DNA of 64,000 nucleotides from Prorocentrum cordatum (taxonomy: Eukaryota; Sar; Dinophyceae; Prorocentrales; Prorocentraceae): positions 135,228 through 199,227 of the forward strand of contig CAUYUJ010002714.1 in NCBI GenBank assembly GCA_963575745.1. Direction: 5' to 3'. A program made the position numbers and the translations under genes. The notes beneath the pieces were generated by a model that made no database searches, was not told the DNA's origin, and worked only from the letters and a program-made list of their open reading frames with translations. The first letter of the stretch is position 1. Every line of letters begins with the position of its first letter. Shown here one piece after another: positions 34,714 to 46,267 of this stretch.

Positions 34714-34910
34714 GGCCTAGAGGTTGACACCAACACTCATATCGGCTGTGTGCCTCCACCGAGGGAAGAATATCCCGATCTTGGTGATGGTGGTAACATT
34801 CTGGCCTCCCAGGTGACCGAAGTATTACCACCAACACCGAAATCTAAGATCATCTTCCCCCTGTGGAGGCAACCATCTGTGTTGGTGTTGGTGTCCATTT
34901 CCAGACCTCC
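34714..34910. mobile_element. Imperfect foldback, MITE-like
   Basis: The two halves are inverse copies with mismatches. GGTTGACACCAACAC, TGTGCCTCCACCGAGGGAAG and GGTGATGGTGGTAACATTC on the left pair with CTTCCCCCTGTGGAGGCAAC, AATACCACCAACACC-type sequence and GTGTTGGTGTCC on the right. No coding capacity. Confidence 0.65.
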
Positions 34911-35044
34911 TAACATGGTGGTTGTTTTGTCGGCTGCGTGTGCGGGCCCGACGGCCTGTTCATCCCCCTTCCCATTACCTATACGACCACCCTTCGGGTG
35001 ATAAGGAGGTTATGGGGGGGGGGAAGAGAGGGGGGGGAACCAAC

Positions 35045-35420
35045 ATCTGACTGAATCGATCTCACTATCGATCTCACTCAACGGGACACCACGGGACACC
35101 ACGGGACACCACGGTCGATCTCACTATCGATCTCATTATCGATCTCACTCAACGGGACACCACGGGCCACCACGGGCCACCACGGGACACCGCGGTGCAT
35201 CTCTCGATCTACTATCGGTCTCACTATTGATCTCATTATCGATCTCACTCAACGGGACACCGTAGGACACCACGGGACACCTCGGGACACCACATCGATC
35301 TCATTATCGATATTACTATCGATCTCACTCAACGGGACACCACGGGACACCACGGGACACTGGCGGGACACCAACGGGACACCAACGGGACACCAGCGGG
35401 ACCCCGCGGGGCACCGGCCG
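35045..35420 (+). repeat. Nested ATCGATCTCACT and ACGGGACACC repeats
   Basis: Blocks of a 12-base unit (TATCGATCTCAC/T) alternate with blocks of a 10-base unit (ACGGGACACC), making a higher-order pattern of roughly 100 bp repeated about four times. G runs occur at 35015-35037. Confidence 0.9.
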
Positions 35421-35565
35421 CCGGAGGAGTTACATTTGGCCCAGCCGCGGCCCAGCCACAGGAGGATTTCGGGACACCCGCGGGACACCGGCGGAACACC
35501 GCGGGGCACCGGCCGCCGGAGGAGTTAAATTTGGTCCGGCCGCGGCCCAGCCACAGGAGGATTTC
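35411..35565 (+). repeat. Tandem duplication of a ~95-bp unit
   Basis: GGCACCGGCCGCCGGAGGAG, then TTACATTTGGCCC (35414) and TTAAATTTGGTCC (35507), are each followed by GCGGCCCAGCCACAGGAGGA. The two copies are about 93 bp apart. Confidence 0.85.
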
Positions 35566-35779
35566 CTCTCGCCCGCCCACGCAGCTTCGTCTCGCCCGCA
35601 CGCACGCACGGCACGCACGACACGAACTCGAATCCGAAATCGATTTCCCGGTAGGGGGGGTCTCCGTTTCACGTCGGGTTCACCCCCCAACCTCCGATCC
35701 CCTGTCTTACTTTTTTTCCCTCCTTTCCTTCCCTCCCCTCCCCGTCGTTCTCCCTCTCCCCCTCCTCTCCTTTTTCCTT

Positions 35780-36200
35780 TTTCCCATCCGTTGACCGCCT
35801 CCGCTGTCATCGCCGTCGCCGTTGCCGCCGTCGCAGGCGCCGTGGCAGCCGCCGTCGCCGTCCGCGCCGTCGCCGTCGCAGCCGCCGTTGCTGCCGCCGC
35901 CGCGGCTTCCGCCGTCGCCGTCGCCGCCATACTTTCGTCGCCGTCGTCGTCGACGTCGACGTCGTCGTCGTCCTCGTCTGGAGGCCCCGCGCGCGCGCGA
36001 GGCCAATGGCAGCAGGCGGAGCGGCCGCGGCGAGCGCTCGCGGAGCGGCAGCAGGAGCAGATCGGTTTCGCGCAAGAAAAGGAAGTGGGCCCGTCGCCGC
36101 CGTCGTCGCCGCCGCCGCCGCTGCGGCCGTCGCTGTCGTCGCCGCGTCGGCCGTCGTTGTCGTCGTCGTCGTCGTTGTCGCGATCGCCTTCGCCGTGGCG
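35780..36200 (+). repeat. GCC/GTC trinucleotide tracts around an Arg/Ser-rich island
   Basis: GTCGCC tracts at 35805-35970 and 36088-36195. The short island between them (35985-36085) can encode REANGSRRSGRGERSRSGSR, then SRSVSRKKRKW, an RS-like composition. No domain is visible, so this may be chance in GC-rich DNA. Confidence 0.6.
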
Positions 36201-36249
36201 CCGATGATGGAGGAGGAGGACGAGGAGGAGAAGGAGAAGGAGGAGGAGG

Positions 36250-37047
36250 AGGGCTGAGGAGGAGCAGGCGGAACATGAGCATGAGAAGGATGAGGGGGAG
36301 AAGAGCTGATGAGGAGGGAGGAGTCGATGATAGCGATCCTGATGATGACGGTGAGGAGGAGAAGGAGGAGGAGGGTTATGATGATGATGCTGATGATAAT
36401 GATAATGATGCTGATTGCGATGTGAGAGTGATGATGAGAATTATGGTGAGGATGAGGATGACAATGATGCTGATACTGATGATGATGGTGGTGGTCGCGA
36501 TGGTGGTGAAGGTGCTGAAGGTCTTGAGAAGGATGATGAGGATTGGGATTCGTATGAGGATGCGTTTGATAATGGGGATGGGGATGAGGATGATGCTGAT
36601 GCTGATGATGCTGCTGATGCTGATTATGATGCTGTTAATGACGACGCTGCGAATGATGACGATGCTCATGACGCTGATGCCGATTCTGACGAAGATGTGA
36701 TGCTGATGATGCTGATTATGATGATGTTGTTGTTGCTGATGATGATGCTAATGATGATACTGATGATGTCGATAAGTATGGCGCCGCTGATGATGATGAT
36801 TATGATGTTGATGCTTATACTGCTGCTTATGCTGATGCTGCTGATGATGAAGATGCTGATGGCGCTGATGACGATGATTGCGATGGTGATGATAATGCTT
36901 GTGATAATGATGATGCGGGTGATGATGAGGGCGAGGATGAGGATGATGATGATCAAGATGAGGATGAAGATGGGGCTGGTGGTCATGTGGATGATGACGA
37001 TGCTGATGATGACGATGACGAAGATGATGATCCTGATGATGATGATT

Positions 37048-37099
<52 letters not shown>

Positions 37100-37569
37100 C
37101 GCTGATGATAATGATGATAGTGATGATGCTGCTGCCGATAATGATGATTGTGGTGGTGGTGGCGATGCTGATGATACTGGTGATGGTGATACTGATGGTG
37201 ATGGTGGTGATGATGATGCTGATGCTGATGCTGCTGATGATGAAACTGCTGATGATGACGATGCTGATGTCGCTAATGACGATTCTGACGATGCTGATGA
37301 TGATGCTTATGATGATGATTATGAAGATGATAGTGATGATGTTGATGTTGATGCTGATGTTGATGATGATGATGATGACGATGATGATGATGATGATGAT
37401 GATGATACTGATGATGCTGATGATGATGAGGATGACGACGAGGATGATGATAGGGATGGTGATGACGATTACGATGATGATTATGATACCGGTGGCGCTG
37501 ATGATGATGACGATGCTGCAGAAAATTGATGATTATGATGATGAAGACGACGATGATGATGATCATTAC

Positions 37570-37615
<46 letters not shown>

Positions 37616-37687
37616 CTGGTGGTGGTGGTGGTGATGATGATGCTGGTGATGGTGATAGTGATATTGATGGTGGTGATGATGATGGTG

Positions 37688-37741
<54 letters not shown>

Positions 37742-37814
37742 GTAATGACGATGATGATGACGATGATGCTGCTGATCATGATGATGCTGATGATGCTGAT
37801 TCGGAATGATGATA

Positions 37815-37904
<90 letters not shown>

Positions 37905-37919
37905 CTTGATGATGGATCT

Positions 37920-37977
<58 letters not shown>

Positions 37978-37985
37978 CATGATGA
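36250..37985 (+). repeat. GAT microsatellite, 1.7 kb
   Basis: The longest GAT tract of the window. It is degenerate at its start and nearly pure from about 37810. The 464-codon frame across it is Met/Leu/Asp low complexity. Confidence 0.95.
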
Positions 37986-38288
37986 TGCTAGCGATCAGGA
38001 AGGTGGATACAAGAGAACCCGCAGTTTTCCATACATTTCAAGGCATTGTGAGGTGGTGGTCCAATTTGACGGGTCGACTTGCGCTGCGAAGCAGCACAGC
38101 ACACGAAAGCGACTACGCAGCACAGTCCACCATACTTGCTTATTGACCGCCCCCCAGTTCACTGGCGCATGTTCAGCACGCGCTACAGTAACTGATGACT
38201 TCACTGTCTTGAGACAGAAGGCCTTCGCCCGCCCCATACCCGGCACGGGACTCTGCAGGACTATGCAGGAAAGGCGGTTCCGAATTCT

Positions 38289-38726
38289 ATGAGCACAGTG
38301 GTGCTTTTGGCGGCGAGGGGCACCTCGGCGAGAGGATCAGCCCCTCGAGTGGGGAGCTTCAGCAGTCCGGCTGACGTCCGAAAACGTCCGAAAAGGAAAA
38401 CGCCCGTGCCGCAGTGGCCCCCAGCGGACCCCAGCAGCCTCCATTATTGGGGCAGCCACGGCCAACGCGACCCCAGAGCGGTGGCGGCCGCACCGGAAGC
38501 GCCGCGCGGCGCACCGCCCTGGAGACCAGGGGCCCCGCGCAACAGCAGACGGGCCCCCGCCTTCTGCACCCCCCGCTCCCGGAGCTGGCGAAGGGTGCCT
38601 TCGCGCCTTGGAAACAGGCGTGCGAGGCCCGCCTGCGAGCGTCTCTGCACCTCGCCGCGCCATCGGAACAGGCGACGGGTGCCCCCGCTGAGGCCGTTGT
38701 CAAATCTTAGTTTTCATGACTTCTGA
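38289..38726 (+). CDS. Hypothetical open frame, 145 codons
   Basis: An ATG-started frame outside simple repeat sequence, rich in Arg, Pro and Ala (opening MSTVVLLAARGTSARGSAPR, later WGSHGQRDPRAVAAAP). The other strand is also open for more than 100 codons, as expected in GC-rich DNA, so the evidence is weak. It could be an exon or noise. No family is recognised and no splice sites are assigned. Confidence 0.2.
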   Translation: MSTVVLLAARGTSARGSAPRVGSFSSPADVRKRPKRKTPVPQWPPADPSSLHYWGSHGQRDPRAVAAAPEAPRGAPPWRPGAPRNSRRAPAFCTPRSRSWRRVPSRLGNRRARPACERLCTSPRHRNRRRVPPLRPLSNLSFHDF

Positions 38727-40136
38727 TATCACTGTACGCTTGTACAAATAGGTTGATCTCTCAGTGACTTATTGATGGCAGCATCGCTGAGAAGAGCAAC
38801 TACCAGGCAGCACTGCATAACGAAGGCAGCACCACGACTCAGCTCCTATACCTCACTTGACTTTCAAAGTCTGCTCAATTGTACTACCATTTCTTCCGAG
38901 CAAACGCAACAACCCGACCCACTGCACACTGCATCGCAGACAGTCAGCTAAACGGCCTGCCTCATAGGAACCCTCTGGGGCATTATTCGGGGAGAGGCCC
39001 ATAGGGCTACAGTGGCACCGGAAAACATATGACAACAGTGCAGTGAAACAACCCAGGTAGCATGTTTCATACCTGGGACGGGAGCCATTGTGGCACGCCT
39101 CAGAGAGAAGCGTACAGGACACTGCTTTTGTCTTGCGGACCAGTACTCGTCTGACAAGGACCACCACTGCATTCTGACTATCGGCATACTGTGTCGTTCT
39201 AATTGTCATCGGAGATGCCCCGCAAATTGTGAGTCGGATGCCCAGTGATAGGCACATACGTTTCGGAACGTCAAGAGGCGTTCACAGCAGTTACGACTCC
39301 AGCATCACAAAGACCCATCAGCACCACAGTCAACGCGACATCTCCAAAATCAGGCAGCTCGCCAATGGAATTGCCCCGTGCCCAGTACGGGAGCCTACAG
39401 AACATGCTTCGGTGAGCGGCGAAAAGGACTTTCTTGTATTCGTGCCGCGTTGCTCCGCAGTTTACGTAGATTCATTTACCAGTCTGAACAAAGGGCAGCC
39501 GGTAACACCCGATCAACACCCACTTACATCTCTGGTTGTTCATCACAGAAGCATGTCGCTCTATAGCATTACCTCCAGTAACTGCTTGCGCCGAGCAGTG
39601 CTGTTACCGCCAGCACCACCGCGCAAATCTGAGCTCGATTGATCCGCTTGGGCCCGCAACTGTTCTTGTAATTAGAGCCACTATGATAGATGGCACACGC
39701 GTTCCATGCAAACCCTCAGATGCAGATGGGCGGTTCGCGGTCCACGTTACATCGTCAAACTCACCACGTTTCGCGCGGACGCCAGCCATCGAACTATATA
39801 TGATCTGTTCCGACAAGGGCGAGGACCAGCTTCGAAGAGAGCGCAACCACCTGCGCGAGACGCATTTCCGCCTGGTAGGCAACCTCTACAACGACGGCTG
39901 TGACGACGCACAACCACCACTTCACGTACCGCACGCCCCACCACTGCAGCGCACTGCTACACCCAACACTGACTACGGCCCACACTCTGCTACTGTACTC
40001 CGTTGCGTGCGCAAGTCCATCGCAATAGACAGCACGAGATCACCAGCGAACGCCCACACGGGAGGTTCGTTTACACTGCCCTCTGGCTCGGCGCGAGTGC
40101 CTGCCTGCCCCTGCAGCCGCGGGATGGTCAGGCGCG
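38727..40136. other. Unique sequence, no gene recognised
   Basis: About 1.4 kb of mixed composition with few repeats, which stands out in this window. I searched both strands for protein-like stretches and found none convincing. Confidence 0.5.
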
Positions 40137-40285
40137 GAAAAAACACAGACTCAATTAATCGTCGACTCCCAAGAAAATATTGGCAAATATGGGAAGTGGG
40201 GGGGAAGACAAAAACCCATACAATATTTGGAAATATGGGGAGTCCCGTTATTTGTGTGTATTTATTGGTGTCCCTGGGCCCCTTC
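40137..40285 (+). repeat. ~150-bp dispersed repeat, copy 4
   Basis: Contains TCGTCGACTCCCAAGAAAAT, ATATGGGAAGTGGGGGGGAA, TTGTGTGTATTTATTGGTG and CCTGGGCCCCTTC. Same orientation as the other three copies. It sits in otherwise unique DNA, so its edges are the best place to define the element ends. Confidence 0.9.
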
Positions 40286-41262
40286 AGATGGGTCCACATC
40301 GCAGGAAGAAACCGCATCGCGATAGCGTGCTAACCAGACGTCTTCTCGAGCTACTTCCAGTTCGTGCAGCAGCGCCTCCACGCAGAAGCCTCAAGTTGGA
40401 AGCGTGTGCGCTGGCGCGCGGGAGCCTTCAGTCCCTGGGACTGCGCCCGTGCGGCATGCTCTTCCGCCGTTGCCCCCAATACTGACGTGGCGGCCATCTT
40501 TCCGTGGTTGGCGGCGCGAGACCACGACATACGACGCCGGCAAACCATCCCCCAGATTTGAGAGGAAACTTTCCGGCGACACCGACAACAACGAGGCACG
40601 GCTCAACCGCCCAAAGTACATCTTCGACGGCGCGGAAGACGTCCTACGGGAGACCTTGTGCAGCATCTTCAATCATCAGAGCGTGAATTACCTACCCCGC
40701 TTTCGCTTCCAGGCAAAACCAAGTCATACCACGCGCCTCCTCGTCAAGCGGCCTGACCAGTACCGGCCGTAGTTTGGCATCGCTTGGTATCTCTTGGAAC
40801 CGAGGGTGGTTAAAAGCGAGGTAGGTTTGTTTGCCCCTTGAATCAGTAAATCACCAGGTGTCTCGTTTTTAGTTGTCGAGGAGAGGTGGCGTGCGTTCGC
40901 CGCGCCAAGATATAGAAAGTAACATTTTGGCGTGCTCGATGACCAACGGCAATCACAACATAGACTCTGAATCTGAACAACCGACCGCCATTCGCCAACC
41001 GACTAGCCGACGCCCTCCATGCCTCGGGCACTGCAGCACTCAGGACTCACGGGCACATTGCTCCGCCGACGCGAAGATAACGGCTAAGCTACATGGAGCT
41101 CTTACCGACACCAGGCAACATAATCATCGAATCGCTTCGCTCATCCCGCCGGCCCGTGTTGTGCCAATGTTGGCGTTTGTTTGCGCGCGCGTTCGTGGGC
41201 CATGCGGCGCTGTTGGTCAGCGCTGCTGCGGTTGTGGTGAGAGTCCTCTGCTTCTCGGCGTC
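40286..41262. other. Unique sequence, no gene recognised
   Basis: Mixed composition. A 120-codon frame (40404-40772) has no recognisable motif. Confidence 0.5.
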
Positions 41263-41264
41263 TC

Positions 41265-41775
41265 GGAGGGTTCTCGGGGGACTCCTGTGCATCCGTTTTA
41301 GGGGCTCTTGGGCGCCTCTTGGGGGCGCCTTGGGTGCCTCGCGGGGCTCTCTCGGCGCCTCTTGGGGGCCTCCTGGACTGTCGTGGGGGTGCTCTTGGGG
41401 GCCGCTTGCGGCCGCTCGGGAGCCCTTCGGAGGCCGGGGGGGAGGTGGGGGGCCCGGGGGGCGATTGCGAGGCCGAGCGCTCGAAATGTCCGTTGGGACT
41501 CCCTCGTCGGGGTCTTCTTGAAGGTGCCTTGGCGCCTCAAGCGCCATCTTGGGAGACTTGGGCCGTCTGGTGGGGCTCTCTTGGAGGCTCGATGGGTTTT
41601 GGGGCTATTGTGGGCCTCGGGGGCTGTCTCAGGGCGTTGGCGGCCGAAAAGGCGCGAACTTTGGAAACCATTTAGACCATAGAACATCTTTGAATTTGGC
41701 CTCTAGGGGTTCTTGGGGCCGGTCTTCGAGGCGTCGTCGGGCGTCTTGGAGGCGGCTGAGGCCGTCTAGGGGCTA
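41265..41775 (+). repeat. GC-rich 'GGCCTCTTGGG' minisatellite locus 3 with core
   Basis: Same unit family as 8210 and 23470. The core at 41633-41700 contains GGCCGAAAAGGCGCGAAC, then TTTGGAAACCATTTAGACC. Confidence 0.85.
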
Positions 41776-41799
41776 CTCGCACCAGCTAGCCCCGAGCGG

Positions 41800-44150
41800 C
41801 CCATGACCAGTGGGGAACTTGACCAGAGCCTGTCACTACTATGTGCCCGCGACGCTGCATGGCTCCTGTCATTCCGTCAGTCTAGACGACCCAACCCGCA
41901 GTCACCCGCGCCCCATGAGCGAAACTTTCAGCTGCGAGCCGCCGGGCCAGATCGGCGGGGTCGGCGCGAGCGCGCACTGCGGCCGTCCGCACTTCGATTG
42001 GACGCAGCGCGAAATAGACAGCGGCGCCGCCGACCGCGGCAAGGGCGACTTCGCCAGCGGCGGCGGCGAGCGTTACTCCGCCATGCAATCATCTAGCGAA
42101 GTCACCACCAACGGGGCCGTTTACCGCGCCCCAAGCTACAACGCCACTCGTCGACGACCGCGGTGGCGACGACGATGGCGGCAGCGGCGCTTGCAGATGC
42201 TTGCCCGTGCTATCCACATTAGCATCCTTCCCGTCGCGCCCGCGGCGCGACGTGCGCTGTCCAGTTGGTAGGGAGGCGTGCCGATCCAGTGCAGACAGCT
42301 GGGGGGAACATAGCTGGCGCTGCGTTTTCCACCGCGACGAGGGGGGCGACGCTTGCGTGCGCAGGTTGCCCAACGACCGTCTTGCATTCGGCTCGCGGCG
42401 TAGATGCCTCGACAAGTTCATCCGAGAGCAGTTCTTTAGCAACGAATTTTCCCGCGTTCTGCTGCGCCTCTCGCTGCGGCCGGGCGCGACGGGCGCGCCG
42501 CTATCTCGCTGCGAGCCCCCGCCAACAGAGCATGCGACGCGACTGACTCTCGAGGGTTCCACTCGAGCAGACTCGCATTTGCCGCCGTCGCAACCATTGC
42601 TAGGCTCGCCGTAATTTCGGCTGGGGGTGTCGCGAGACGACGTGTAATTCCAGCGTTGCGAGGTTCGTGACTTCCGCCTGGCCGTGAACCTATGTAGCCA
42701 GCGCGCCCGCGACAAGCTCAACATACGCGCGACGACGCTGGACTGCAGCGCTACTTCGGCATTCGTTGCGGCCCCGTGGAGGCTGCGTGCTTGGAAAGGC
42801 GGTGGCGGGGCGGCGAACCTATGCCACTCGACGCGGCGCCCTTGCGACAGGATATGCGCGGCCCAGTTTCACGGCCATGCTAGAGCAGTGAGCCACCTTC
42901 GGCATCGGGTTCAAGCGTCGGCAGCGGACGCTCCGACTCCGCATCTTCACCTGCGCCTCAGTTGACAGAGCCAACAAATCTAAGGTAGCAACAACGACCA
43001 ACGAACGTATAGAGACAACGGCGCTACCGGCGCAACGGAGCATCCAGGCAGTCAGGGCTCAAGAGGCGGGGGTCAATGGTCCGCCAGGGCACCGGATCCC
43101 GCGGGATCCTGCGAATACTCCCTCTGGCTGACCCGGGTTAGCGAGCCGCTCGTGGCCGCGAGGCGGCCGCGCATATTGGCTGACCCGTATTTGCGAAGTT
43201 CTGCGTTGCAGTTTTTATCTTGCATTTCATTTTTTGTTTTCTTGCTGACCCAGGTCTGGATTTACCCAGGTCAGAAGATCCCCGAGGCAGACAATTGGAT
43301 CGTCCGCAGCCCAATGCACCCGCCGCCACCTGCGCTCAAGAACCCCGTGGTCTGCTCGCCATCTAGCGCGCGAGCTGCGCCATTTCTGCGGCTTATCGAG
43401 CGAAGGCCGCCGACGACTGGCGGCGATCCGAGCGCGCTTTCCGCCCGAGGCTAAACCGTCAATTCTAGAACGACAGACATGTCCCACGCCGGTGTCAGTT
43501 GCGGACAGCCACTGCGACGCGATCCGCGCCGACGACGCAGGCGACCTGCAGCTGCAACGCTGCCTTAACGCGCTCTGCAACCACCGGCAGCAATGCCAGG
43601 AGTACATGGAATAAGTCAGCAGACGCAACGCACGGCTCTGGTCGACCCGCCGCCAGAGCAAGGCCACAGTCTGCCGCGCGATGAACCGCCGAGACCCATG
43701 CCAAACGTTCCGACATACCTGCCAGGGCAGGTTCCAACCTGGGGATTGAGGGCAGTTTCCGCAGGTCTCCGATCGCACGACTCCCATGACAGCTTCTGTT
43801 TGTACGAGCATGGCCGCCAGAAAACCGTGCTGAAAGGATTCCTTAATGCTCTGCTCTTTAGCGTTTGCACACCGCGGCTGTCGCATTCTGATCTCTGTAC
43901 TGTTCGGGCCCACTACTTGCATTCCATGCCTTTCTCTTCGGCCGTGCAGCCACTTTCCTCTGGCTCTCGTTCGCGCGCTTTCGCTGCTATCAATGCGCGT
44001 GGCCTCCGCCGACCTCCCCTCTCTGCGGCAATTTCGCCGGCTACGGTAAGTTGCGTATTTGCCATTCGGTGGGGGGGGGGGGTCTTCAGCGCGCCCCGCT
44101 GTGGGCTGCCGACCGCAGTGGGCAGCGGCAAGTAGCGCGCCCCCTCAGCA
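41800..44150. other. GC-rich unique region with weak coding-like frames
   Basis: Overlapping open frames on both strands; the longest non-repetitive one is 43593-44135 (+, 180 codons, with LRSHDSHDSFCLYEHGRQKT, then VLKGFLNALLFS). An adjacent frame near 43500-43612 reads DSHCDAIRADDAGDLQLQRC before a stop. These could be pieces of a decayed gene, but I cannot name a family. A perfect 16-base palindrome GGATCCCGCGGGATCC is at 43094-43109. G runs occur near 44070 and 44438. Confidence 0.3.
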
Positions 44151-44984
44151 GGTGAGCATCATTTTATACTGTATATGTATATATGTGTGTACATATAAAC
44201 ATACATGTATAAATACAAACCGCCAGGCCATCAACTTCTACTTGCCAGCGCCCTGACCTTCCCACCGCGCCTTCTGGTCGATTTGCCATGTGCGAGTTGA
44301 CTCTTCCAACCGCGACTCTGCACTGCGACAGCGCGACGACCTCTGGCCAGCCATCGTTGCCTGAACCAGCCACTTTGCATCACCATCCGTGCGTGCTGAC
44401 TCATCGAGACTGGGGCCCCCGGCTTGAGAAGCCATGTCGGGGGGGGGGGGGGGGTGTCGGATTCTTTTGAATGGGCGCCTGGAGCTCGGCCCGGGCTCGG
44501 CCCCGCGGCGGCGTGCTTTGGCGGCTACCCGGCGCTGAGTAAGGTGATAATACAGGAGTTTTAATGCTTAAGGCCAGCCATCAACGATTAGACCGGCCTG
44601 CCACGGCTGAGAACCGCGCGTGCATCCCCCTGTGGGCCTGGCGCCAGGCAGCGCCGTCTTTGCCGGCCATTCCACGTGTCAGTGCACAGCGTTGCCGCGC
44701 GATGCCAGCCTTGACAGGGGGCGGGTTGGGCGCGTGCAGCTTCGGCGGTGGCCGAGGAGGACGCGCGCGTCGACCGCTGCGAAGCGTTGACCGCCAGAGC
44801 TCCGCTCCAAGCACGTAGCCGCTAGTCATGGCAGCCCAGGAACGGACGGCATGTTTTCACGGATGTAGCAAACCAAGGCAGGTTTACAGTGCTTTGAGTG
44901 ACTTTGGTCAGCGAGTACCGTCTGTGGCCGCCTCTCTACATGCTAGAATTCCGCTTGCTTCGCATTGCCACGCTATAGACAGGC

Positions 44985-46250
44985 TCAAGTTTCTTGGGAT
45001 CTGAGTCGCCGCCCCGCTCGCGGAATCCCTGCTGCATCGCTCTTGCTGGCGTCGCTGCCCCAAAGACAGCGCGTCCGCGCGCTGTCGCGCCCGTTTGATT
45101 TTCTAATTTTGCCTTCTTTTCTTGCAAGTGGGCATCCGCCGAGAGCGCGCGAAGATCCCTCGGGGGGCCTTCAGCTACTCGGGATTGCCGGCGCCGCGGC
45201 CTCGAGGGCAAGGACAGGCGGCGGGCCCCGGTTGTCCTCGTGGACAGGCCTTGGCTTCCGGGCGACGAGCGCAGGCGGGGTCGCGGGCGGATTCTCTGCG
45301 CGAGCGAAATGGGTACGGAAATAATGGGTACAATGCCCAAGAGCAGTTCTGGTTTATTTTGAACAGGACTCGCTGTCGGTGTCGCCGCGGCCTGTGTCCA
45401 TTTGAGACAGACGGCCGCCTTCCCAACAGCGGCCGCTGTTGGTTTGGGACAACATTCGTTGTCGGGCATTACGCCCGTCCTTTCCGTGCCCATTTCGGGC
45501 GCCCAAAGATTCAAAGCGGCGCTGGCCGAACGCAATTTGAAGACCCATTGCAAGGGCGACGCCAGAAGAAGCATGGCAATTTTCTGGAGGCGTTACTTCG
45601 CGAGACTGCAGCGTCGTGGATCTGCTGCAGACAGGCCATGACTAGGATTGCGAAGCCTTGGGGGGGGGGGGGGAACGCCGCGACAAGTCGTCGCGCGCTT
45701 GAAGGGCGTGGCCAAGGAGATCAACGACGCCCTCAAATTGCAAAGCCTTCGCCGCGCAATCGAACAGCGCGCGGGAAACTGGTGGATCGTGGCGGCGATC
45801 GCATTGGCCGCCGAGCGCTGGTGCGCGCGGGCACGCGGCGCGCCAGTGCCTCGGAGTTTCTTTCCAGCATTGCCGCGGGGGCCGTCTGCAATGGCGTAGT
45901 CAACCTATTCGCCGCGTCCTTGGAGTGCCAACCCCGCGGGGCGCCCCGGGCCAAAAAAGGGGCGCCGAAAGGGCGCGAGGCCCCCCGCGCGGGCTGCGCC
46001 CCGAGATGGCTCGGGCGCCGCCGGTGGCGCCTTCATTTCAGTCATTATAAGCACGGGGAAGCACGGCCTCTGCGCGGCCTCCGCGCAGCCCCCCACACCT
46101 GTCGGCTATCCGAAGAGAAGTGGTGTTTCTGGAATTTGACCACCGCTCGGGCCCATGCAAACTTTACCACCGTTCGTGCCGCTAGGATTTTACCACCGCG
46201 CGCGTGGAGATCAACGCCATGGGGTCCGACGTTGAATCGTAAGAGGAAGC
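44985..46250 (+). repeat. Tandem duplication, copy 1 (carries a MITE-like insert)
   Basis: Shares with copy 2: GGGCATCCGCCGAGAGCGCG (45129 and 46387); TACTTCGCGAGACTGCAGCG with its counterpart TGCTTCGCGAGACTGCGGCG (45592, 46612); GGCCAAGGAGATCAACGACG (45710, 46721); and ACCGCTCGGGCCCAT (46143, 47105). The offset between copies falls from about 1258 to 1020 across the 45305-45497 insert. Frames crossing the unit are broken differently in the two copies. The shared stretch can encode AKEINDAL, perhaps a decayed gene, but I cannot name it. A run of G lies near 45660. Confidence 0.8.
45305..45497. mobile_element. MITE-like element with terminal inverted repeats
   Basis: The left end CGAAATGGGTACGGAAA (45305-45321) and right end TTTCCGTGCCCATTTCG (45481-45497) are inverse copies with one mismatch. 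Similarity continues inward (GGGTACAATGCCC with the inverse of GGGCATTACGCCC). An 18-bp perfect palindrome CAACAGCGGCCGCTGTTG lies at 45424-45441. It is absent at the equivalent place in copy 2 of the surrounding duplication, near 46515-46550. No transposase and no clear target duplication. Confidence 0.75.
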
Positions 46251-46267
46251 CTGCGCTCTTCTAAATC

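Noticed and set aside
36415-37809. 464-codon open frame on the plus strand
   Set aside because: It is a translation of the GAT microsatellite (Met/Leu/Asp). The same holds for long frames at 20129-21211, 21004-22032, 47614-49254 and 57125-58714.
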